Shown piece after piece: positions 39,248 to 48,100 of a stretch of DNA of 64,000 bases. Each line of letters opens with the position of its first letter. Positions within the stretch are counted from its first letter, which is position 1. Position numbers and translations under genes: made by a program. Source of the stretch: JAJRXR01 sp041402005 (GTDB lineage: Bacteria; Planctomycetota; Phycisphaerae; Phycisphaerales; UBA1924). The stretch is taken from NCBI GenBank assembly GCA_041402005.1, contig JAWKTB010000008.1, forward strand, positions 1 through 64,000, given 5' to 3'. The notes under the pieces were generated by a model that worked only from the letters and a program-made list of their open reading frames with translations, did no database searches and was not told the origin of the DNA.

Positions 39248-40381
39248 GTGACCTCCACGCAACCACCCATGATCGTCGGCGCGGGCCCGGTTGGCCTGGC
39301 GGCGGCCCTGTTTCTCGCCCGTGCCGGGCGCCACGTTCGCATCGTCGAGGAACGCGCCGAGCCCTCGACGCACTCCAAGGCGCTGGCCATCAACCCGCGC
39401 ACGCTCGACCTGCTCGAGCCCACCGGTATCACCGCCCGCATGCTCGAGATCGGCACGCCGATCTGGGGCGTGCATCTGCACCGGGGCGCCAAACGCATCG
39501 CTGCGGTCTCGCTCGCCGGGATCCATCCTCGTTACCCGCACATGCTCGCCCTGTCCCAGGCGACGACCGAGCGGCTGCTCGAAGAGGCGCTCGAGCGAGA
39601 GGGCGGGCGCGTCGAACGCGGCACGAAGCTCGTGGACTGCCGCAACGCGGGCGCCCACGTCGAGCTGACGCTCGAACACGCACAGGGCGAGCGCTCGCAC
39701 GCCCAGGCGCCCTGGATGCTCGCCGCCGACGGCGCCCACAGCACCGCACGACACGCCCTCGCCGTCGACTTCCCCGGCGCCACGTTCCCCGATCAGTGGC
39801 ATCTGGCCGACGCGCCCCTCCGCACGAACCACGACCCGCACCTCGCCCACGTCTTCTTCCTGCCACGTGGCGAGTTCCTGTTTCTGCTCCGTGTCGTGGA
39901 CCCCGCGTACGAGCGTGTCGGCGTCGTCTGGCGCGTCATGGGCAACCGCCCGGACCCGCTCTCGCGCCTCGTCGGCGCCGAGGCAAGTGGCCAGCCCGTC
40001 TGGGAATCGAGCTTCCACGTCGCCCACCGCCTGGCGTCGAACATGACGCGGGGCGGCGTCTTTCTCGCGGGCGACGCGGCGCACATCCACTCGCCCGTCG
40101 GCGCCCGCGGCATGAACCTGGGCATCGAGGACGCGTGGGTGTTCGCAACCCTCGCCGAGGCCGACCGCCTCGGCGAGTACGAACGCCTCCGCCGCCCGGT
40201 GGATGCGGGGGTGGTCAGAAGTGTCGAACTGGTCTCGAAGATCGCCTCGGGCGAGTCGGCGATGTTCAGGGTCATCCGTCGATTCGTTCTCCCGCTGGCG
40301 ATCCGCCTCGCCTTCGTCCGCCGACGGGCCCTGGCGACGGTCGCGGGGCTGGATCATCCGTTGCCAAGGATCAGCGCCTGA
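39248..40381 (+). CDS. FAD-dependent aromatic-ring monooxygenase-like protein
   Basis: A 377-residue flavoprotein of the PheA/TfdB (UbiH-like) group. The FAD-binding GXGXXG is MIVGAGPVGLAAALFLARAGRHVRIVEE; the DG motif is in WMLAADGAHSTARHAL and the second FAD motif is GVFLAGDAAHIHSPVGARGMNLGIEDAW. The C-terminal thioredoxin-like domain found in larger hydroxylases is lacking. The GTG at 39248 is a guess; an ATG at 39269 directly before IVGAGP is equally compatible. Neighbours give no substrate hint. It probably hydroxylates an aromatic or a quinone precursor. Confidence 0.85.
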   Translation: MTSTQPPMIVGAGPVGLAAALFLARAGRHVRIVEERAEPSTHSKALAINPRTLDLLEPTGITARMLEIGTPIWGVHLHRGAKRIAAVSLAGIHPRYPHMLALSQATTERLLEEALEREGGRVERGTKLVDCRNAGAHVELTLEHAQGERSHAQAPWMLAADGAHSTARHALAVDFPGATFPDQWHLADAPLRTNHDPHLAHVFFLPRGEFLFLLRVVDPAYERVGVVWRVMGNRPDPLSRLVGAEASGQPVWESSFHVAHRLASNMTRGGVFLAGDAAHIHSPVGARGMNLGIEDAWVFATLAEADRLGEYERLRRPVDAGVVRSVELVSKIASGESAMFRVIRRFVLPLAIRLAFVRRRALATVAGLDHPLPRISA

Positions 40382-40407
40382 GCGGACGAGCGATGGTGGA
40401 GCCCCGC

Positions 40408-40413
40408 TATGAT
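40408..40413 (+). promoter_or_regulatory. -10-like hexamer TATGAT before pheS
   Basis: TATGAT ends 9 nt before the ATG at 40423, in the same relation to a start codon as at prfA, aroDE, recO, cdsA and ruvB. No Shine-Dalgarno lies between, supporting a leaderless start at 40423. Confidence 0.4.
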
Positions 40414-40422
40414 CCGCTCCTC

Positions 40423-41454
40423 ATGCTGGAGCAGTTGGACGCGATCGAGAGCGAGGGGCTGGCGGGGCTGGACGCCGCGGGCGATGCCGACGCGCTCGAG
40501 GCGTGGCGTGTCGCCTACCTGGGCTCGAAGGGGCGGCTGAAGGGCCTGATGCCGAGCATGAAGGACGTGCCCAAGGAGCAGAAGGCCGAGGTCGGCAAGC
40601 GTCTCAACGAGGTCAAGGCCAAGCTCGAGTCCGCGTTCGAGGCGAGGAAGAACGGCGTCGGGGGCGGGGAGCGAGCCGCGGGCGGGCCCGTCATCGACAT
40701 GACCGAGCCCGGCGTGATCCACTCCGAGGGCGTGGGGCGTCGGCACATCATCTCCCGCGTCCGTGACGAGTTGGTCGAGGTCTTCGCGCGGATGGGCTTC
40801 GCGGTCGCCCACGGCCCGGAGCTCGAGGACGACGAGCACAATTTCGTCAAGCTGAACATCCCCCCCGGGCACCCCGCGCGCGAGGCGATCGACAACTTCT
40901 ATGTGGACCCACCCGACTCGGCGCTGCCCCGCATGCTCCGCTCGCAGACGAGCACGGTGCAGATCCGCACGATGGAGGACGCCGTCGCGAAGGGGTGGGG
41001 GCCCCCCTTGAAGATCATCTCTCCGGGGCGCGTCTACCGCCCGGACACGGTCGACGCGACGCACTCGTTCATGTTCCACCAGATCGAGGGGCTATACATC
41101 GACCGGGACGTCTCGATGGCGGACCTGAAGACGACGCTGTTCCAGTTCGCCCGGGCGTATTTCGGGGAGGGCGCGGAGGTGCGCCTGCGCCCGAGCTTCT
41201 TCCCGTTCACCGAGCCCAGCGCCGAGTTCGACATGAAGATCGCCCTCAAGCCGGGCGAGGCGCCCCGATGGATCGAGCTGGGCGGGTGCGGCGTCGTGGA
41301 CCCGGCCGTCCTCGAGGCCTGCGGGATCGACCCGGAGGAGTGGTCGGGCTTCGCGTTCGGCTTCGGGATCGAGCGCCTGGCGATGGGCAAGTACAACATC
41401 CCAGACATCCGCCTGCTGTTCGAGAACGACGTGCGATTCCTCGAGCAGCTGTAG
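40423..41454 (+). CDS. pheS: Phenylalanyl-tRNA synthetase alpha subunit
   Basis: A 343-residue catalytic subunit of PheRS. It has the N-terminal coiled-coil arm, motif 2/active-site text SFMFHQIEGLYID, RLRPSFFPFTEPSAEFD, and motif 3 GFAFGFGIERLAM. An in-frame ATG at 40393 would add ten residues (MVEPRYDPLL), but the 40423 start fits the family length (about 28 residues before RVAYLGSKG) and follows a TATGAT hexamer. pheT, normally next, is not in the window; a small membrane protein follows instead, so the two subunits are encoded apart. Confidence 0.96.
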   Translation: MLEQLDAIESEGLAGLDAAGDADALEAWRVAYLGSKGRLKGLMPSMKDVPKEQKAEVGKRLNEVKAKLESAFEARKNGVGGGERAAGGPVIDMTEPGVIHSEGVGRRHIISRVRDELVEVFARMGFAVAHGPELEDDEHNFVKLNIPPGHPAREAIDNFYVDPPDSALPRMLRSQTSTVQIRTMEDAVAKGWGPPLKIISPGRVYRPDTVDATHSFMFHQIEGLYIDRDVSMADLKTTLFQFARAYFGEGAEVRLRPSFFPFTEPSAEFDMKIALKPGEAPRWIELGGCGVVDPAVLEACGIDPEEWSGFAFGFGIERLAMGKYNIPDIRLLFENDVRFLEQL

Positions 41455-41514
41455 CGGGTTGCACTCGACTCGGCGCGATATCATCCGCGGGCGAACACGA
41501 ACCGGGGGCTCGAA

Positions 41515-42120
41515 ATGACCGAAGACCTGACTCCGCCGACCGACCGGACCACTGATGATGAGTTCGACCTCCGCGAGGCGCCCAAGTGGCCCAAGGTGGT
41601 CGGGATCATCTCGATCGTCTGGGGCGCGCTCGGACTGCTCTGCGGCGTCGGCGGGCTCGCGATGATGCCGCTCAGCTCGAGTTTCATGGAGCCGATGCTC
41701 GAGGGCGACCCCCCGCCGCCGACCGTCTCGTTCGGCCCCGTTGACTACGGGCTTGCCGCGCTGGGTCCGGTGCTCGCGATCCTTCTCATCGCCGCGGGCA
41801 TCATGACGATCAACCGCAAGCGCGCCGGCTGGGCCGGGCACCTTCTCTACGCGTGCATCTCGATCCCGCTGCTGCTGTTCGCGACGTACAACAACTTCCA
41901 GAAGCAGGCCGGCCTCGAGCAATGGGCCCAGGACTACCCCGCCAACAAGTACGCGGAGATGATCAGCAAAAGCCAGGGCATGCAGCAGACCGCCGGCGCG
42001 GTCACCGCGATCGTCATGCTCGTGATCTTCCTCGCCTACCCGCTGTTCTGCCTCATCTGGTTCGGGCTGATGAAGACCAAGCACGAGCAGATGACCGGGG
42101 GCGTCGAGGAAGTCTTCTAG
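41515..42120 (+). CDS. Membrane protein of unknown function, four helices
   Basis: A 201-residue protein I do not recognise. A charged cytoplasmic start (TEDLTPPTDRTTDDEFD) is followed by about four transmembrane segments: VVGIISIVWGALGLLCGVGG, YGLAALGPVLAILLIAAGI, WAGHLLYACISIPLLLFATY and AGAVTAIVMLVIFLAYPLF. The hydrophilic stretch between helices 3 and 4 (NNFQKQAGLEQWAQDYPANKYAEM) is probably external. TATCAT at 41479-41484 may be a -10 box. The gene is convergent with the giant gene, 49 bp away. Confidence 0.7.
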   Translation: MTEDLTPPTDRTTDDEFDLREAPKWPKVVGIISIVWGALGLLCGVGGLAMMPLSSSFMEPMLEGDPPPPTVSFGPVDYGLAALGPVLAILLIAAGIMTINRKRAGWAGHLLYACISIPLLLFATYNNFQKQAGLEQWAQDYPANKYAEMISKSQGMQQTAGAVTAIVMLVIFLAYPLFCLIWFGLMKTKHEQMTGGVEEVF

Positions 42121-42169
42121 CCCGGGGCAAGCCTCGCCGGATGTCTCCGGTTCCGATGGTGGGCGGCGC

Positions 42170-45100
42170 CTACTCGCACCCCCCCGCGTAGTGCTGGAGG
42201 AAGAGCAGGACGTCGTCGATCGTGAAGACGCCGGGCGGGTCCGCGAGGTCCGCGGCCGGATCAGCGCTCGCGAACAGCTCCAGGAAGCGGAGCATGTCGC
42301 TGACGTCCAGCGTCCCGAACGGCGGCGCCAGGTCCGCCGGGCAGGGGTTCTGGACGCTCACGACCACCATCGTCGGATCGCTCTGGGCGCCCAGGTCATC
42401 GACGACGGTGTAGGCCAGCTCGTCCGACGTCGTCGGCGAGCCGTCGTGGGTGTAGGTGATCACGCCGGTGTCGGGATCGACCTCGGCCGAGCCGTACGAG
42501 GGCGGGACGACTACCTCGACGCTCGTCCGGTCGAGGGCGCCGTCGTCGTCCACGTCGTTGGCGAGGACGTCGATCGTGACCTTGGCGCCCCGGTCCACCT
42601 CGGCGACGTCCTCGCCCGCCGTCGGCGTTCGGTTGAGGTACTTCTTCCGCAGGTACTTCTCGACGCTCAGGCGTTGCGGCTCGGTCAGGGCCCGGTCGTA
42701 GACCAGGACCGCCGCGACGTCCATCCGGGTTCCGCGCTCGCCGTCGAGGGAGCGCCCGATGACCGCCGGCCCGGCGCTGGTCGCGATCGTGACGGCGCCG
42801 GCATCGATCACCTCGCCGTCACGGTAGTGGACGAGCGTGCCGCCCTGGAACACGGCGCCCTGGGTCATCCAGGCGTCGTCGATGCCCAGGACGCCCGAGT
42901 CGAGCGCGACGTCCGGGCACGAGCCACCGGCGACGAGCGTGCCGTCGTCGTCGACGCCCATCGAGAAACCGGTCGTGTCGTCGCCCGGGCAGTTCGCCGG
43001 CGCCTGACCATGGGCGAAGCCCGCGCCGGGCGAGTGGTACCGGGCGACGAGGAAGACACTCCGGTCGGAGTCGGCGAGCGGCATGGCGTTCACGCCGCTG
43101 ACCGTCCCGAGCGCGTCGTCCACGCCATCGAGGGCGATCGCGTCGTGCCCACCGACCGCGCCGGGCAGCACCTGCGGCCCGCCCATCACCAGAACCTCGG
43201 CGCCCGTGGGCGAGAGGTCGGTCCAGTGCGTCACGCCCATCTCGTTGCGGGCGAGCCCGTCGTCCGACTCGAGGCGGAGCACGAGGCCCTCCTCGATCAG
43301 CACGCCGTCGTCGACCGGGCGGATCGCGATGGCGACGCTTGCCGGCTCGGACTCGCGCCCGTCGGAGTCGCGGACGGTGTACGTCAGCGTGTCGTTCTGG
43401 ACCGGGGTCCCGTCGTGGGCATAGGTGATCGCGCCGGTCGAGGGATCGACCGAGGCCGAGCCGAAGCTGGGCTCGTCGACGATCGTGACGCTGCGGGGGT
43501 CGAGCTCGGCGTCGTCCGTGTCGTTCGCGAGAACATCGATCGTGACCGAGTCGAACTCGATGACTGTCGCGGCATCGTCCTGGGCGATCGGCCCCGGGTT
43601 CGCCGTCAGGTGCACCGTCGCAACCCCCGAGACCGCGCCCAGGGCGTCGGCGACGGTGTACGCGAAGGAGTCGAGGGTCGCCTCCTCATCGGTGCTGGTG
43701 TACGTGACGGCGCCCGTCGAGGCGTTCACGCTGACCTCGCCGTACGCGGGCGGCGTGACGACCGTCACGCTCGAGGGGTTCAGGGCGCCTTCGGGGTCCG
43801 TGTCGTTGGCGAGCACGTTGACCACGACCGAGCCACCCGGGGTGAAGTGCGATGTATCGCCCGCGGCGGTCGGCGCCTGGTTGACGCCGTCGTCCGTGAT
43901 CACGACCGAGCCCTGCGCATCGGGGCCCGAGGCGGGCGAGGCGCCGGCGCTGGAGGCGAGCTGGACGACCTCGATGCCGCAGATCGACGGGTTCTCGACG
44001 CCGTGCACAAGCTGGACCTGGAGGAGGTTGTCCTGGGCGGTGACGGTGAAGGAGCGGACGTACGCCTTCTTCTGCCCGCCGCTCTCGGCGAACTTGTCCA
44101 CGTTGTCCATCGCCAGCTGGCCCTCGATCAGCACGTCGAAGACGCGCTGCCCGGGCGCGGTGATCCCGTTGTAGATCTCCGACAGGTACAGGTGCACCTC
44201 GAGCTGGGCGCCCGGCGTGACCGGGAAGCTCCAGAGCATCTCCGAGCCGCCCGCGGCGTCCCAGCGCTCGGTCTTGAAAAGCTGCATCGGTGTCGAGGGG
44301 GGCACGCTCGGGCCGTACGCGATCGTCGAGTTGGTACCGAACGTCTTGTCGGTCTGCGAGGCGTTGACGTAGGGCGAGGGTGTGCCCGGGTTGGCGGGGC
44401 CACCCGCGGAGCCGCTCGAGACCGCCTGGTCCTCGTCCCAGCCGCGCTCAATGCCGTCGGGGCTCGGGATCGCCGGCCCGCCTGCGTTGATGCGGTAGAG
44501 CGTGACGGCGCCCGTGCCGAACTCGCGCAGCTCGGCGACGACGACGTTGGAGAGGTCGCTGACGCCGCCGGCGCCGGCGACGACCGCCGCGATGTGGTTG
44601 AGGCCGATGTCGCCCTCGGGCGAGGCGGTGCGCGTCAGCGTGACGTTCGCCGCGCCGTGCCCCGTGCCGTCGAGGGTGATGTCCTGCTCGCTGACGACGA
44701 CGGCGGTGTTGGCCTCGAAGGGGTCGAGGTCGTAGGCGCCGCCTGGGACGCCGTCGGGGCGCAGGTGCGCCTCGACCACGAAGACGCGGACGCTCGCCCC
44801 GGGCTGGCCCGTGACGCGGACGGTCTGCGAGGGCGAGAGCACGACCGCCGGCCCGGCGCCGATGGTATCGAGGGTGATGGAGGGCGCCGCGGGTCGACCG
44901 TCCTTCGCGCTGGCGCTCGCGCCGCCGGGGACGCCCGGGATCGGCGTCAGTTCGGCGCTGTGGGTGAGGCCAGAGTCGAACTCGACCTCGAGCGTGGCGC
45001 CCGAGAGTTCGAGCCCGCAGACCGCGCCCGCGGGGCTCGGCCCCGGGTGACCATGAATGCTCAGGGGGTCGACGTCGATCGAGAACTCGAGCGTCTCACC

Positions 45101-48100
45101 CGGATCGAAGTCGGTGAAGGTCAGCTCGAGGGCGTCGTACCCCTCGGTCCCGTCCACGCCATTGTGGAGTTGGAGGTACTGGGGCGAGCCGATGCCCACG
45201 CCCGAGTCGGTGTCGACCCGGAAGGCGAGCGCCTGGAAGTCGCCGGCGCCCCCGAAGGGGTCGAAGATCATGTCGGGCAGGATCGAGCCGGGCAGGGAGA
45301 CGCGGGCGCGGACGATCTTCTCGCCGTTGGTGGAGTTGTTGGTGAGGCGGAAGGCGCGGGCGTTGCCCGAGCCGGCGCCGATGGGTCCGTCGGGGGTGAC
45401 GCCGAGCGTCGCGACGCCGCCGTCTTCGGGCGCGTCCTCGAGCGAGACAACCTCGACGCCCTTGATCGACGGGTTCTCCTTGACGTGGACGAGCTGAACG
45501 TCCACCGAGCCGTCGCTGACGATCTGGAACTTCTCGACGCGCCCGACCCAGCGTCCGCCGGTGACGGCGTACACGTCGTAGTCGTTGAGCACGAGCGACC
45601 CGTCGATCGTGACGTCGAAGATCCGCTTGCCGACCGACGTGAAGGCGATCTCGGCCATGTACAGCCGCACCTCGACCGCCTGACCCGCGGGGACCGGGAA
45701 GCTGTACGTCAGCTCCGAGCCCGTCGCCGGGTCCCAGCGCTCGGTCTGGAAGACCGCCTGGGGCGTCCCCGCGGGGATGGTCGAACTCGTCATGTTGATC
45801 GTGTGCGTCGTCGAGGCGGTGTTGTTGCCGGATCCCGGCACGTTGGAGTACGACGAGGGCGCCGCCGACGTGTCCGCGGACCAGTCCCCACCCGACGCGC
45901 CGATGGTCGGCCCGCCCGCATTGACGCGGTAGAGCGTCGCGCCCGGGTCGACGCCCGGGGTGACCGTGATCGAGACGAGGGCCGCGTTCGAAGTCGCCCC
46001 GTCGTCGTCCTTGACCGTGTATGTGAACGAGTCGGACGTGGTGGAGGATCCGTCATGGGTGTACGTCGCGGCCCCGGTCGAGGGGTTGATCGAGACGCTG
46101 CCGTGCGCTGGCGGGGAGGCCAGCGCGGTGGTGGAGGGCACGAGCGTGCCGTCCGGGTCGGAGTCGTTGGCGAGCAGCGGGATCACGACCGAGGAGCCCT
46201 GGGGCACGCTGGCCGAGTCGTTGACCGCGACGGGCGGGGTGTTGCCCCCGCCGCCACTGACCGCGACGACCTCGATGCCGCTGATCTGCGGGTTCTGAAC
46301 CTGATGGATGAAGTCGAGGTCGAGCGTGCCGTCCTGGACCGTGACCTGGTGGGCGAGCATGTACCCGTGGAAGAGGCCGTGCGAGCCGCCCATGTCAATG
46401 TCGTCGAAGGCGAGCTGGCCCTCGACCTGGACGTCGAAGACGCGCTTGCCCGCCGAGGCGGCGCCCGACCAGATCTCACCCAGGTACAGACGCACCTCGA
46501 CCGTCGTGCCAGACGCGACCGGGAAGGCCCAGTGCATCTCGGGCGCCGCGGGCGGGTCCCAGCGGCTCGACTGGAACATCGCCATCGGCGCCGCCGCCGG
46601 CACGGACCCGTCCAGGATGATGGTCGAGCCATTCGTGGCGATGCTCGTCGTCCCGGTGAGGTAGGGTGATGGCGAGGTCGCGGTGTCCCCGCTCCACGCG
46701 GGCGCGGAGCTGTCCGCCGCCGCCAGCGTCGCCCCGCCCACGTTCACGCGGTAGAGCACGTCACCACTCGAGGTCAGCCCCGAGCCCGAGAGCGGGACCA
46801 CGAGCGGGCTGCCCGAGCCGTTGTGCGTCACAGTCAGTTGCCCGGAATACGCCCCGCCGGACGTGGGCGAGAAGCGCACGATCAGGGGCAAGTTTCCACC
46901 GGCGCCGATCGTGGTCGGGAACGACGGCGGGCTCACGAGCGTGAAGCCGGCGCCCGTCACCGTCGCGCCCGTGACCTGGACGGACGAGCTGCCCGCGTTC
47001 AGCGTCACGCCCTGCGTCGAGGACGCGCCCACGACGACCGAGCCGAAGTTCACCGTTGCCGGCGAGGGCGTCAGGGCCTGATCGACCAGCTGCACGACGC
47101 TCGTGTTCGAGATTCGGCTGTTGCGCCCGTCGGCGCCGACGATCACCGCCGCGATGTGCGAGATCCCGCCCTCGGCCTCGGTCTTGTGCAGCGTGATCGG
47201 GATGTCAACGAAGCCGCCCGCGCCTGCCGTGCCGGTGTACTCCTGCACGCTGATGGCGGTGTTGGCCTCGAAGGGGTCGATGTCGTGCCCGCCGCCCGGG
47301 ACACCGCTCAGGTAGAGCCCGCCCTCGATGACGACCAGGCGCACGCTCGAGCCGCTGGGCGCGCCGACGCGGACCGTCTGCCCAGCGCTCGAGACCGTCG
47401 CCGGCTCGCTGACGCCGAGCACGTCCACAGTCGGCGCCCCGAGGGTGGCGGGGCGCATCGTGACCGTGGACGCGTCGAGCGTCGTGCCCTTGCGGAACGT
47501 GTCGCTCTCGAGGATCGTCCCGTCGCTGAACGTGACGCGCACGTACGACCCGGACAGCTCGAGGCCGGAGACCGAGCCGGACTCGTGGGGGCCCGGGCGG
47601 GCGGCGCCGTTGATGCTCGTCGGATCGCAGTCCACCGCGAAGGCGAAGTTCTCGCCCGGGTCGAAGTCGTTGAACACGACCGCCACCGTCTGGAATCCCC
47701 CGTCGAGGGGCCACGCGAAGGTGTGCGACTGCAGCCCAACCGCGCCGGCGTTCCCATCCGGGGTGAACGGACGCCCGAGCGTGTCGCCCGCGGTCCCGTT
47801 GGGGTCGAAGACCATGTCGGGGAACATCGCGGTGTCGATCGCGAAGGCGACCTGCGTGATCTTCTGCCCGCCGGTCGAGGTGTTCTGGATCTGGAACGAC
47901 CCGTCGTTGTAGGTGCTGCCGTCGATGGTCGAGCCGGGCGGGTCGATCGTGACGACCGCCGCGGCGCCAGCGCCCTCGGGGTACACGCGGATGTCGTCCC
48001 ATGTCGCGGCGTAGGGCGTCCCGCCCCGCGAGGTCGCCATGATCCCCACCGCCAGGGCCTTGCTGGGGTCGCGGAGGAAGTCGAGCGTGGCGCCGAGCAG

